Assembly: GCA_028694115.1 (NCBI GenBank)
Contig: JAQUUB010000016.1
Span: 10,425 to 74,424, forward strand
Origin: Lachnospiraceae bacterium
GTDB taxonomy: Bacteria; Bacillota_A; Clostridia; Lachnospirales; Lachnospiraceae
Direction of reading: 5' to 3'
DNA length: 64,000 nucleotides
The notes below the pieces were generated by a model. The model did no database searches. It saw only the letters and a list, made by a program, of their open reading frames with translations, and was not told where the DNA came from. The translations under genes were made by a program, and so were the position numbers. Below are positions 52,920-61,734 of the stretch, piece by piece; the first letter of the stretch is position 1; each line of letters begins with the position of its first letter.

Positions 52920-53644
52920 TGCAAGAAATTATAAGAATTGATTTAGGGGGAGTAAATTGCTATTTGCTAAAGAATAATCAAAGATTCATTTTGGTGGACA
53001 CGGGTGGTCATATGTTTATGGATCGGCAATATACGGATCGAAGAAACGATTTGGTAAATCAGCTTGAAAAGAATGGAGTGAATGATTCCAATTTGGAGAT
53101 GATTCTATTAACACATGGAGATAATGATCATACTTGTAATGCAAAATATTTAAGGGATAAATATCATTCCAAAATTTCTATGCACTTAGAGGATGCATTT
53201 ATGGTAAAAAAATCAGATACTAGCTGTTACAAAATTAATTCCAATTATCAATCCTTACTTTTGAAGCTTGTGTTTAGAATGATGGATTCAAAAATTGAAT
53301 TATTAATGAATAAAGTATATAGCGAGTTTGAAATATTTCAACCAGATCGATTATTAGAAAATGGACAGTCCTTATTAGAATTTGGTTTTGAAGGCACTGT
53401 TTTTCATTGTCCAGGACATTCGAAGGGTTCCATCTGTATTTTAGATAACGAAGGAAATTTAATCGCTGGTGACCTGTTTGCAAATCTTAAAAAACCATCA
53501 TTAGCAATCAATGCCCAGAATTTTAGTGAAATGAAAGAAAGTGCTAGAGAAATATTAACGAATCATGTCATTAAGATATTTCCTGGACATGGGGAACCAT
53601 TTGAACTATCTGCTGCATTATTTGGAAAAGATATACTTTTATAA
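52919..53644 (+). CDS. Metallo-beta-lactamase-fold hydrolase
   Basis: The 241-residue product shows the MBL pattern: VDTGG near the start, LLTHGDNDHTCN (an HxDxDH variant of HxHxDH, common in some subgroups), FHCPGHSKGSI with the third His, IAGDLFANL with the bridging Asp, and the late FPGHGEPF. A dinuclear or mononuclear metal centre is therefore likely. Substrates range from thioesters to phosphodiesters and cannot be predicted. It overlaps padR by one base. Confidence 0.88.
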   Translation: MQEIIRIDLGGVNCYLLKNNQRFILVDTGGHMFMDRQYTDRRNDLVNQLEKNGVNDSNLEMILLTHGDNDHTCNAKYLRDKYHSKISMHLEDAFMVKKSDTSCYKINSNYQSLLLKLVFRMMDSKIELLMNKVYSEFEIFQPDRLLENGQSLLEFGFEGTVFHCPGHSKGSICILDNEGNLIAGDLFANLKKPSLAINAQNFSEMKESAREILTNHVIKIFPGHGEPFELSAALFGKDILL

Positions 53645-53777
53645 AGATTCATATTAAAATATCTTTATTATAAGAATTATAGTAAGAAAAGCGATAGGAA
53701 ATAAAATATGCAATGCAGAAATGCTTTGAAATATTGGAACACACAACAATATAGAAATAGAAGCAAAGGAGAATCAT

Positions 53778-54299
53778 ATGAGTGATTTATTAAAAAGAAT
53801 GCAGACAAGAAGAAGCATCAGAAAATACAAAACGGACATGATACCCAGGGATATCATTGATAAAATCGTGACAGCAGGAACATACGCGGCAACTGCTATG
53901 AACAAGCAGTCGCCGATTATTATTGCTGTTACGAATAAAGAGATGAGAGATAAGTTATCCCGTATGAACGCAGAAGTTATGGAGTCAGACGGTGATCCGT
54001 TTTATGGTGCGCCGGTTGTCCTAATCGTTCTGGCAGATAAGACCATTGCAAACAGAGTGTACGATGGCAGCCTGGTAATGGGAAATCTGATGCTGGCTGC
54101 TCATGTGCTTGGGATCGGAAGCTGCTGGATTCATCGCGCAAAACAGGAATTCGAAACGGAAGAAGGAAAAGAAATTTTGAAATCACTTGGAATAACAGGC
54201 GAATATGAAGGTATTGGACACTGTATCCTTGGCTATGTAGATGGCGAATATCCACAGGCATCTGCCCGTAAGGAAAACTGGGTTTATTATATTGATTGA
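53778..54299 (+). CDS. Nitroreductase-family flavoprotein
   Basis: The 173-residue product starts RMQTRRSIRKYKTDMIPRDI, the FMN-binding nitroreductase signature, followed by GTYAATAMNKQSPI, APVVLIVLADK, DGSLVMGNLMLAAHVLGIGSCWIH and ILGYVDGE. It would use FMN and NAD(P)H to reduce nitro compounds or quinones. AAAGGAG precedes ATG. A small orphan gene follows 47 bases later. The 133-bp gap upstream shows only AT-rich DNA. Confidence 0.93.
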   Translation: MSDLLKRMQTRRSIRKYKTDMIPRDIIDKIVTAGTYAATAMNKQSPIIIAVTNKEMRDKLSRMNAEVMESDGDPFYGAPVVLIVLADKTIANRVYDGSLVMGNLMLAAHVLGIGSCWIHRAKQEFETEEGKEILKSLGITGEYEGIGHCILGYVDGEYPQASARKENWVYYID

Positions 54300-54346
54300 T
54301 GTGAACGTTTTTGTCTCTTTTGTAAAAGAGGGAGTGAGGTGTAAGG

Positions 54347-54595
54347 ATGAGAGATGAATTTGATATGTCTGTGTCGCCGGTCTGTCAGAAGGATGGAAAA
54401 CAATATGCATTTGTTTCTTTCACAGACGGGAGCAGAACAGCGGAAGGTAAGATTCCGGATTGTAAAATCATATCCAATAAAGGATTTTCCGAGGAGGAAG
54501 TGAAAAAACTGGAGGATTACTTAAAGCGGGAATTGACCAGCCTTAAGAAAACCGCTGCCGGGAATAATGTGTTAAATGCCTTTATGAAAAGTTGA
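54347..54595 (+). CDS. Small protein of unknown family
   Basis: The 82-residue product has an N-terminal beta-rich half (MSVSPVCQKDGKQYAFVSFTDGSRTAEGKIPD, in two strands) and a C-terminal helix (FSEEEVKKLEDYLKRELTSLKK). GTGAGG precedes ATG. Codon use resembles the nitroreductase gene 47 bases upstream, and both are somewhat richer in GC than the flanking DNA, so the two may have arrived together. I do not recognise a family. It is the last gene before the IS110 element. Confidence 0.7.
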   Translation: MRDEFDMSVSPVCQKDGKQYAFVSFTDGSRTAEGKIPDCKIISNKGFSEEEVKKLEDYLKRELTSLKKTAAGNNVLNAFMKS

Positions 54596-54797
54596 AATTC
54601 ACTCTACGTTTTCTCCAAATAATGGTTGACGAATAATAATCGAAGTGATATCATAATGATATCAAATAGATAAAAAATAAAAGCAGGCATGCTACTTATG
54701 CAGAATGGAGAAAGTGTGAAATCAAAGAATGAATTTTGCGCAAAGTTATTAAAGGTGCGAAAAATCCCACCTTCTACAGAAGGCATTATTGAAAATA

Positions 54798-56081
54798 TCA
54801 AGTGATACAATATTGCTTTTGTAGCAATTGTAGTGCCTGTGCATCTGCTCCCTGCTCTTGGAGGAACTGAAGGACATTTTCAACAGTCATTTGAGGAACA
54901 TTGTTCTTAGGTTTTGGATGTACTATTTCGTCATAATCAACAGGTTTGAACTCAGCATTATCTTTGATAATGTGGTAGATTGCAATTAACATCATTCTTG
55001 CGATTGCAATAATTGCTTTTTTATGACCACGACGTTTTTTAATGCGCTGATATTTGATTGCATAGTAAGGATCCTTCTTACTTTTTAATGCAGCTAATGC
55101 ACATTGAATTAATAAAGGCTTTAAATATTGTCCGGCTTTCGAGCAACGTGTAGATTTCTTCTTATTGGCACTTTCGTTGTTGGCAGGAGTTAAACCAGCC
55201 CATGAGGCTAGATGTTTTTCGTCATCAAAAACTGACATATCAACACCAATTTCAGAGATGATGAGGACAGAAGATAGCTCTTTAAGTCCAGCCATTGTAG
55301 AAATGTGTTTGATAATAGAATCATAAGAACGGGTTCGGATAAAAAGTTCTTTTTCTATTTCGGAAATAGATTGATTTAAGTAATCCATATGTTCTTTAGC
55401 ATGGTTCATTTTAAAACGTTGTTCTGGGAAAAGATGATATCCACGAATGGAATTAAGGATTTCTTCAGGCGAAGCTTTTAGCCGACCTTGACAATGGAGC
55501 AGATTAAGACATTTGTTTTCTTCAAAGTTGCCTTCTGTTAGAAGATAATTCATGAGTTTGGTAGCTGTTTTGCCAAAAGGGTCAGTAAGGACACAGTCAA
55601 GACGAATACGTGAAATGGTCATACTGTTTTGATAGCGGTTCTTTTCGGCACTTTTCATATAGGCAAGTTTGATTCGATATCGTGATAGTTCACGAAGAGC
55701 CCGGATATCTTCTGGAGGAATAAAGGAAGAACGAACGATATCAAAACGAAAAAGATTGGAGATCCATTTCGCATCACGCTTGTCTGTTTTCTTACCTTTA
55801 ATAGCTTTCACATATTTAGGATGGGTAAGCACAACGTGCATATCTTTTTCTAAAATATTGAAAATAGGAATCCAGTATTTACCGGTAGACTCCATACAGA
55901 CATCACTACAGTGATTGGACTTGAGCCAGTTATGTAAGTTAACGATGTCAGAGTTCATGGTAGAAAAAGATTTAACAGTATACTTTGCTTCAAAGGTTAC
56001 AGGATCCGTAACGGCAATAGAAGCGATAACGGTTTTTTTGTGAACATCAAGTCCACAGCAGATTGGGTAAACAAGATCCAT
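54798..56081 (-). CDS. IS110-family transposase (recombinase)
   Basis: The 427-residue product has the N-terminal RuvC-like DEDD domain (CCGLDVHKKTVIASI, CMESTGKYWIP, GKKTDKRDAKWISNLF), a coiled-coil linker, and a C-terminal Transposase_20 domain (LIISEIGVDMSVFDDEKHLASWAGLTPANN, then STRCSKAGQYLKPLLI with the conserved Ser). IS110 recombinases are directed by a structured bridge RNA made from the non-coding end. The start at 56081 matches the family N-terminus and has AGAAGG upstream; the frame is open further without conservation. The gene appears complete. Confidence 0.95.
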   Translation of the reverse strand: MDLVYPICCGLDVHKKTVIASIAVTDPVTFEAKYTVKSFSTMNSDIVNLHNWLKSNHCSDVCMESTGKYWIPIFNILEKDMHVVLTHPKYVKAIKGKKTDKRDAKWISNLFRFDIVRSSFIPPEDIRALRELSRYRIKLAYMKSAEKNRYQNSMTISRIRLDCVLTDPFGKTATKLMNYLLTEGNFEENKCLNLLHCQGRLKASPEEILNSIRGYHLFPEQRFKMNHAKEHMDYLNQSISEIEKELFIRTRSYDSIIKHISTMAGLKELSSVLIISEIGVDMSVFDDEKHLASWAGLTPANNESANKKKSTRCSKAGQYLKPLLIQCALAALKSKKDPYYAIKYQRIKKRRGHKKAIIAIARMMLIAIYHIIKDNAEFKPVDYDEIVHPKPKNNVPQMTVENVLQFLQEQGADAQALQLLQKQYCIT

Positions 56082-56327
56082 AAACAAACCTTCTTTCTTA
56101 GAGAAATAAGAGCATAAAAAGAAACAGTAACATTGACTGCTATCCAAGCGATAACTTATCTAAGTGGCAAAGCCACATAAGTGATAATGATAAGTGTCCG
56201 GGCTCTAAGTCCCAATTATTTGTGCTAATAAAGGATAGCGGCACATATAAGGTTACGGGATAAGATATGCTTTCGCCACTCCCCATTTCGTGCTCCGTAG
56301 TATATTACTGTCTCTAAGAAGATTGTA
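56082..56327 (-). ncRNA. Candidate IS110 bridge RNA leader
   Basis: This is the non-coding segment between the transposase start and a minus-strand promoter (TTGATT at 56349-56344, 16-bp spacer, TACAAT at 56327-56322). It contains several stems, including GTGGC/GCCAC (56165-56175) and GGGCTCTAAGTCCC (56210-56213 region), and a long-range GCTATCC/GGATAGC complement. In the IS110 group a bridge RNA is expressed from this position. The 12-mer at 56214-56225 recurs exactly at 56371-56382 beside the element, as a target-guide match would. No fold was computed. Confidence 0.5.
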
Positions 56328-56424
56328 GCAACTTGTAACTAAAAATCAAGATAAAGTTCTTGATTTCATTAATTATTTGTGCCGAAAGGCACGACGTAGT
56401 CGGCATGCCGAAGCGGCATGTTAA

Positions 56425-56493
56425 AAAGGTTGAATAAAAACATATTCAACTATTGATTTGAGGGCATGCTAAATCATGCGGAAAGGGTGTAAA
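56425..56493 (+). repeat. Dispersed 69-bp leader element, family B, copy 2
   Basis: It is similar to 48772-48840 and the same length. Hairpin GTTGAATA/TATTCAAC (56429-56436/56443-56450), TTGATTTGAG, a second hairpin GCATG/CATGC and the Shine-Dalgarno AAAGGG are present, and it ends on the base before the SPFH gene's ATG at 56494. Confidence 0.7.
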
Positions 56494-57501
56494 ATGGAAG
56501 AGAAGATATTAACAAAAAATAAAAATGGAATGTTAGCTTTGATACTGACAATGCTTGCGTATCTCGCAGCAATTGCATTATGCATTCTTGGTGCATCGAA
56601 ATCAAATATTGTTTTACTGGTAGTCAGTATTGTCTGGCTTAGTTTAGGATGGTTTCCACTGTTGGGACTACGTGTTTTAAAGCCACAGGAGGCACTTGTA
56701 ATTACACTGTTTGGAACATATGTGGGAACTTTAAAGGAAGATGGTTTTTATTTTGTCAATCCCTTCAGCACCAGTGTCAATCCAGCAGCAAAAACAAGGT
56801 TAAAGCAAAGCGGAGATGTAGAACATACAGGAAACTCTACGATTAATCTTGCAACACTTTCCAGTACAGCAGCATTAGAAACCGTTGACAAAAAGATTTC
56901 CTTGAAAATCATGACATTAAACAATAATAAACAAAAGATCAATGATTGTCTTGGAAACCCGATTGAAATTGGGATTGCTGTAACATGGAGAGTGGTAGAT
57001 ACTGCCAAAGCAGTCTTTCAGGTTGATAATTTTAAAGAATATCTTTCTCTACAGTGTGATACTGCACTAAGAAATATTGTCCGTAGCTATCCATATGACG
57101 TAGCACCTAATGTAGACACAACCGGTGATGGACTCGCAGATGATGGAAGCCTCAGAGGGTCAAGTGAAATTGTTGCACTTAAAATTAAAGAAGAGATTCA
57201 GTCAAAAGTGAAAGAAGCAGGACTTGAGATTATTGAAGCTAGAATCACCTATCTTGCCTATGCACCTGAAATCGCAGCTGTGATGCTTCAGAGACAACAG
57301 GCATCTGCCATTGTTGACGCACGAATGATGATTGTAGACGGCGCTGTGGGTATGGTAGAAATGGCACTGAACAGATTAAATGAGACGGGTGTTGTAAAAC
57401 TAGATGAAGAGCGAAAAGCAGCCATGGTATCGAATCTGCTTGTAGTTCTCTGTGGTAACAAAGATGCACAACCGATTGTGAATTCCGGTAGTTTATATTA
57501 A
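56494..57501 (+). CDS. SPFH/Band-7 domain membrane protein
   Basis: The 335-residue product has two N-terminal hydrophobic segments (about residues 12-60: MLALILTMLAYLAAIALCIL, then IVLLVVSIVWLSLGWFPLLG). An SPFH domain follows, starting LRVLKPQEALVITLFGTYVG, with the usual VTWRVVDTAKAVFQVDNF, ALRNIVRSYPYDV, and a helical end with LEIIEARITYLAYAPEIAAVMLQRQQASAIV. SPFH proteins oligomerise at membranes and organise microdomains or proteases. ATG 56494 follows AAAGGG within a family B element. A small ribbon-helix-helix gene starts 18 bases later. Confidence 0.92.
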   Translation: MEEKILTKNKNGMLALILTMLAYLAAIALCILGASKSNIVLLVVSIVWLSLGWFPLLGLRVLKPQEALVITLFGTYVGTLKEDGFYFVNPFSTSVNPAAKTRLKQSGDVEHTGNSTINLATLSSTAALETVDKKISLKIMTLNNNKQKINDCLGNPIEIGIAVTWRVVDTAKAVFQVDNFKEYLSLQCDTALRNIVRSYPYDVAPNVDTTGDGLADDGSLRGSSEIVALKIKEEIQSKVKEAGLEIIEARITYLAYAPEIAAVMLQRQQASAIVDARMMIVDGAVGMVEMALNRLNETGVVKLDEERKAAMVSNLLVVLCGNKDAQPIVNSGSLY

Positions 57502-57519
57502 TGAAGTGATGGTGATGAT

Positions 57520-57729
57520 TTGAGTGAAAAAGAAAAGAAACAGATTCCGCTAAGGTTATCGGCAAATTTATATCAGGCATTATCAAGCTGGGCAGAAGAT
57601 GATTTCCGGTCCGTAAACGGACAAATCGAATATCTACTCACAGAGTGTGTCAGGCAGAGAAAAAAGAATGGGAAGTATGTGTCGGATGAATTAGATACCC
57701 CTCTTGAAATAGATCTTCCACAGGAATAA
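57520..57729 (+). CDS. Small ribbon-helix-helix (Arc-like) protein
   Basis: The 69-residue product begins at TTG 57520 and has the RHH pattern: [20 protein letters not shown] as strand and helix 1, and [20 protein letters not shown] as helix 2. Arc-type proteins bind DNA as dimers; this class is often found beside SPFH genes in Firmicutes, where a DNA-binding role is unproven. The start codon is TTG with only a weak GGTGAT upstream, so low expression or coupling to the SPFH gene is likely. An acidic C-terminal tail follows. Confidence 0.75.
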   Translation: MSEKEKKQIPLRLSANLYQALSSWAEDDFRSVNGQIEYLLTECVRQRKKNGKYVSDELDTPLEIDLPQE

Positions 57730-57767
57730 ATAGGTGAATTAATTCAGAATTTGATTGGAGAAGAGTT

Positions 57768-57980
57768 ATGATAACTTTTTTTAACCGTGTAGAGCTCGTG
57801 GTTACCTTTGATCTAGAATTGCAGGATCGCATCCGACGAGTATTAGCCCAGAATGATATTGAGTATGATGTTTGCGTAAGAACCTATAAGCTCTTTAACG
57901 AAACAAAATATGAACATCGAATTTTTGTACGCAAGAAAGATGAAGAAGAAGCAGTTTATCTCATTAACAAACGGGATTAA
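57768..57980 (+). CDS. Small DUF2007-like protein
   Basis: The 70-residue product has a beta-alpha-beta pattern (VELVVTFDLELQDRIRRVLAQNDIEYDV, then KYEHRIFVRKKDEEEAVYLI) like small DUF2007/putative signal-transducing proteins, although I cannot be certain of the family. GGAGAAGAG precedes ATG. It is third in the SPFH-RHH-small protein group, 38 bases after the RHH gene, and ends before a large terminator hairpin. The function is unknown. Confidence 0.65.
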   Translation: MITFFNRVELVVTFDLELQDRIRRVLAQNDIEYDVCVRTYKLFNETKYEHRIFVRKKDEEEAVYLINKRD

Positions 57981-58028
57981 AGTAGCGGGGAGACAATAGG
58001 TTATATAATTATAAGAAAATTAAAGGAT

Positions 58029-58096
58029 AGGACTAAATGACAAAGCCGAGAACGGATTGATTCGGAATCGGGCTGGGTGCATTTGGTCCTGTTTTT
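58029..58096 (+). terminator. Large terminator hairpin after the SPFH gene group
   Basis: AGGACTAAATG (58029-58039) pairs with CATTTGGTCCT (58080-58090), with inner AGCCGAG/CGGGCT and CGGA/TTCGG pairings, followed by GTTTTTT. The remaining DNA to 58320 is AT-rich; it holds TACAAT at 58271-58276 but I see no convincing -35. Confidence 0.8.
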
Positions 58097-58320
58097 TGTG
58101 TGGGTAATAAGAGAGGGGAAGAAAATGGAGATTGAGTGGGGATGGAATGATAGACCACAATTTGAGATATTCAATTGTATGGTATATAATAATTATAATT
58201 TATTGTAATAATAAAAAAGATTTTTGGTGAGATTTGTAAAAAATATTCCTATTAAATTGTCAAAGAAATGATACAATGGAGATAGTTGAAAAACTTACAA
58301 TAAGAGGCGGGGGTTACATT

Positions 58321-61251
58321 GTGGATAAAATTAGTGAGTTGCAAGATGGATTCCAGACGGCATTTATAAATAATGGTTACAATTCTAATCTTGCATATAG
58401 ACCAGAATTTATATCTAATGATCATAAAAAAGGAAAGAAAGTAGTAGCATCGATTGAACAGGAGTTGCAAAACTGTGATGAGTTTTGTATCAGTGTTGCA
58501 TTCATAAAACAAAGTGGAATTGAACCTTTGCTTATGATATTGGAAGAATTGGAAAAAAACAATATACCAGGTAAAATTCTGACAACAGATTATTTAACAT
58601 TTAGTGAACCGAAGGCACTGAAATGTCTTGCATCCTTGAAAAATATAAAACTAAAAATGTATCGAACCAGTTCTGAGAGTGGTGGATTTCATACGAAAGG
58701 CTATATATTTAGAAAAGAAGAGATTTATCGTATTATTATTGGAAGCTCTAATTTGACCGCGAGTGCTATAACAAAAAATCGTGAATGGAATACAAAAATA
58801 GTGTCCACAGAGGAAGGTCAGGTTGCACAAGATATTCTGCTTGAATTTAATAATCTCTGGTCAGATGAAAATTCACTAGATTATGATGATTTTATTGAGG
58901 ATTATCAAAGCGAGTATTTGAAAAAACAAGTTATCTTGAAGCAACAAAAGCTGGCACTACAAGATCAAATTGTTGATTTGGAGAGGTATACACTAAAACC
59001 AAATAAAATGCAGGTGGCTTTTATTGAAAATGTAATGAAAATGAGACAAAATGGGGTAGATAAGGCTTTGCTCCTTTCAAGCACGGGAACTGGAAAAACA
59101 TATGCATCTGCTTTCGCACTCAGGGAAATGCAACCTAAAAAAGTTTTGTTTTTAGTACATAGGGAACAAATTGCAAAACAATCAATAAAAAGTTATAAAA
59201 GAGTATTTGGTAACACTAGAACATATGGACTTCTTTCTGGTACAAGTAAAAACATGGACGCTAAATATTTATTTTCGACGATACAGATGATGAAAAAAAT
59301 AGAAATACATACACAGTTTGCAGAAAGTGAATTCGATGTCATTGTTCTTGATGAATGTCATCATGTGGGTTCTGATAGTTATCAGCAAATTATGAATTAT
59401 TTTAAACCAAAGTTTTGGCTTGGAATGACTGCAACGCCAGATACAACCAATTATGATATATATGAGATATTCAACCATCAGATTGCCTATGAAATTCGTT
59501 TACAGCAGGCTTTAGAAGAGGATTTATTATGTCCATTCCATTATTTTGGAATTACAGATATTGAGATTGATGGAGAAGTTTTTGATGATACTGCGGGAGT
59601 TCGAAATTTTGAGAAGCTAGTTTCTAAAGCAAGAGTAGAATATGTAATTCAAAAAGCAAAATATTATGGATATAGTGGAAATCGTGTGAAGGGTTTAGTG
59701 TTTTGCAGCAGGAAGGATGAAGCAAAAGAATTATCAGCTAGTTTTAATCAATACGGGTATCGCACAGAAGTATTAACGGGTGAAGACACTCAGGAAAGGC
59801 GAGGAATGGTTATTGAGCGATTAACTGATGATGAAAATATAAATAATCAGCTTGATTATATTTTTACAGTAGATATATTTAACGAAGGTGTTGATATTCC
59901 TGAAATCAACCAAGTTATCATGCTTAGACCAACAGAGTCTCCAGTTGTATTCATTCAGCAATTAGGAAGAGGATTACGAAAATTTGAAGATAAAGAATAC
60001 GTTGTAATTCTTGATTTTATTGGAAATTATATGAATAACTTTATGATTCCGATTGCACTATCAGGAGACCGTTCCTATAACAAGGATACAATTCGTAGGT
60101 ATGTAAGGGAAGGTTCTCGGGTTATTTCTGGTAGTTCTACGATTCATTTTGACGAAATATCAAAGAAAAGAATTTATGCATCAATTGATAATGCAAGAAC
60201 GAATGATATAAAATTATTGAGAGAATCTTATCAAAATCTAAAATATAAATTAGGACGAATTCCAGATATTAATGATTTTGTACAGTATGGATCAATTGAT
60301 GTTACTAAGATATTTGATAAATGTGGTTCTTATTATGCATTTCTTGTAAAATATGAAAAGGAATATAGCTTTCGTTTAAATAAGGAGGAAGAAAGTGTAA
60401 TTGAATTTCTTTCTAGGAAATTGCTTTCCTATAAGAGGATTCATGAGCTCGCATTGTTACGGCATTTGATGCAGCAGGAAACAAGGATAATGACATATTT
60501 TAAGTCTTTAATGAAACAAGAGTATGCAATTGACGTAACCAAATCTCTTGAAAATTCGGTTGTTTGTAATTTAATAAATGAATTTCCAAAGGAAGAAGAA
60601 AAGAAAAAATATGCAAATTGTATATTTATAGAAGCATCAGAAAATGGTAGCTATCGAATTTCAGATTCTTTTCATAAAATGCTTAGAAATCGTGTGTTTT
60701 CTGATATGGTAAAGGAGTTAATTGATTTTGGTATAGCAAGATATTTTGATAATTATGCGGATACTTATAAGGATACAAATTTTCAGTTATATCAGAAATA
60801 CAACTATGAGGATGTATGCCGTCTTTTGAATTGGAAGCGAAATATGAATGCTCAAAATATTGGTGGTTATTTCTATGATGTGGATACAAAAACGCTTCCT
60901 GTTTTTATTAATTATGAAAAAACTGACGATGCGATTGCATATGAAGATCGATTTGTATCAGAAGATAGTTTAATTGCATTATCCAAACATCCAAGGAAAA
61001 TCACATCGAGTGATGTTACTCATATTTACAAACGAGGTGAAGAGGATAAAGGAAATCGGATTTTTCTATTTGTTCGAAAAAATAAGGATGATAATGAAGC
61101 AAAAGAATTTTATTTTCTTGGAGAAATATTTGCGGAGGGTCAGCCAAATTCAATTCATATGGAATCCACGAAGGATGATGCTTTTGAAATACTTTATCGT
61201 TTGGATGTGCCAGTTAGAAATGATATTTATGATTATATAGTCAGGGAGTAA
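58321..61251 (+). CDS. PLD-domain DEAD/DEAH helicase with DUF3427 C-terminus
   Basis: The product is about 976 residues. The N-terminal 200 residues are a phospholipase-D-like domain (FHTKGYIFRKE and IIIGSSNLTASAI, an HxK site). An SF2 helicase core follows: Walker A LLSSTGTGKTYAS, motif Ia FLVHREQIAKQS, DECHHVG, GMTATP, and motifs V/VI as GVDIPEINQVIMLRPTESP and QQLGRGLRK. The C-terminal 400 residues match DUF3427. Restriction- or repair-type DNA processing is inferred, and such proteins are frequent in defence islands. GTG 58321 with GGGGG upstream is preferred; an ATG at 58276 overlaps the TACAAT hexamer. The Nudix gene follows 24 bases later. Confidence 0.9.
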   Translation: MDKISELQDGFQTAFINNGYNSNLAYRPEFISNDHKKGKKVVASIEQELQNCDEFCISVAFIKQSGIEPLLMILEELEKNNIPGKILTTDYLTFSEPKALKCLASLKNIKLKMYRTSSESGGFHTKGYIFRKEEIYRIIIGSSNLTASAITKNREWNTKIVSTEEGQVAQDILLEFNNLWSDENSLDYDDFIEDYQSEYLKKQVILKQQKLALQDQIVDLERYTLKPNKMQVAFIENVMKMRQNGVDKALLLSSTGTGKTYASAFALREMQPKKVLFLVHREQIAKQSIKSYKRVFGNTRTYGLLSGTSKNMDAKYLFSTIQMMKKIEIHTQFAESEFDVIVLDECHHVGSDSYQQIMNYFKPKFWLGMTATPDTTNYDIYEIFNHQIAYEIRLQQALEEDLLCPFHYFGITDIEIDGEVFDDTAGVRNFEKLVSKARVEYVIQKAKYYGYSGNRVKGLVFCSRKDEAKELSASFNQYGYRTEVLTGEDTQERRGMVIERLTDDENINNQLDYIFTVDIFNEGVDIPEINQVIMLRPTESPVVFIQQLGRGLRKFEDKEYVVILDFIGNYMNNFMIPIALSGDRSYNKDTIRRYVREGSRVISGSSTIHFDEISKKRIYASIDNARTNDIKLLRESYQNLKYKLGRIPDINDFVQYGSIDVTKIFDKCGSYYAFLVKYEKEYSFRLNKEEESVIEFLSRKLLSYKRIHELALLRHLMQQETRIMTYFKSLMKQEYAIDVTKSLENSVVCNLINEFPKEEEKKKYANCIFIEASENGSYRISDSFHKMLRNRVFSDMVKELIDFGIARYFDNYADTYKDTNFQLYQKYNYEDVCRLLNWKRNMNAQNIGGYFYDVDTKTLPVFINYEKTDDAIAYEDRFVSEDSLIALSKHPRKITSSDVTHIYKRGEEDKGNRIFLFVRKNKDDNEAKEFYFLGEIFAEGQPNSIHMESTKDDAFEILYRLDVPVRNDIYDYIVRE

Positions 61252-61275
61252 AAAAACAGATTAGAGGAAAGTATT

Positions 61276-61671
61276 ATGATAGAGAGAAAAACAATCCATG
61301 TTGTTGCAGCAATTATTCGGGATAATTATAAGATATTTGCAACACAACGGGGATATGGAGAATTTGAAAATGGATGGGAATTTCCTGGTGGAAAAATCGA
61401 ATTAGGAGAAACACCAGAGGAAGCATTGAAGAGAGAAATCAAGGAGGAACTGGATACAGAAATAGAGGTCGGGGATTTAATTGATATAATTGAATATGAT
61501 TATCCAGATTTTCATCTTACGATGCACTGCTTTTGGTGTTTTGTAAAATCAGGAAGTTTAGAATTAAGTGAACACAAGGCGGCAAAATGGTTATTAAAGA
61601 ATCAACTTTACAGTGTGGAATGGCTACCAGCGGATGTTACTTTAATTAGTAAAATCGACAAAGAAATATAA
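61276..61671 (+). CDS. Nudix (MutT-like) nucleoside triphosphate pyrophosphohydrolase
   Basis: The 131-residue product has a complete Nudix box (GGKIELGETPEEALKREIKEE, beginning at about residue 39) and the MutT/CTP-pyrophosphohydrolase context VVAAIIRDNYKIFATQRGYG and WEFPGGK, ending in HKAAKWLLKNQL and VEWLPADV. It would hydrolyse NTPs or oxidised dNTPs. It follows the helicase gene by 24 bases with AGAGGAAAG as RBS, so the pair forms an operon. The same pairing of a DUF3427 helicase and a Nudix enzyme is, to my recollection, recurrent. Confidence 0.92.
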   Translation: MIERKTIHVVAAIIRDNYKIFATQRGYGEFENGWEFPGGKIELGETPEEALKREIKEELDTEIEVGDLIDIIEYDYPDFHLTMHCFWCFVKSGSLELSEHKAAKWLLKNQLYSVEWLPADVTLISKIDKEI

Positions 61672-61703
61672 AATTTTTTATAATTAAATATTTTGAAACT
61701 TAA

Positions 61704-61734
61704 ATTGTCATCCAAGTAACACTTGGATGACAAT
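61704..61734. repeat. Perfect 14-bp inverted repeat after the Nudix gene
   Basis: Arms 61704-61717 and 61721-61734 (ATTGTCATCCAAGT and its complement) enclose AAC. No T-run follows on the plus strand. It may be a terminator without a T-tail or an operator for the next gene. Confidence 0.75.

Larger units (their letters stand above)
54640..56370 (-). mobile_element. IS110-family insertion sequence (boundaries approximate)
   Basis: The element consists of an IS110 transposase gene (54798-56081) and a leader of about 290 bases upstream of it. IS110 elements lack terminal inverted repeats and make little or no target duplication, so the ends cannot be fixed by eye. The upstream edge is placed near 56370 because a 12-mer there (56371-56382) recurs in the leader; the downstream edge is a guess. 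The gene is intact, so the element may be active. Confidence 0.7.

Noticed and set aside
52919..53644. Loss of a metal-binding His in the MBL-fold protein (HxDxDH)
   Set aside because: This variant is common in several metallo-beta-lactamase subfamilies and does not by itself suggest inactivity.
53705..53790. Short frame before the nitroreductase gene
   Set aside because: Only about 25 codons, no RBS, and it overlaps the nitroreductase start.
54689..54805. Plus-strand 38-codon frame at the downstream edge of the IS110 element, whose start resembles the bases before the UPF0303 gene
   Set aside because: No good RBS, it overlaps the transposase end, and no family is recognised. The shared AATGGAGAA-x-GTGTGAAA string is noted but too short to call a gene.
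54604..54810. Minus-strand frame of 68 codons downstream of the IS110 transposase
   Set aside because: Low-complexity hydrophobic translation, no RBS, and it lies in the non-coding end of the element.
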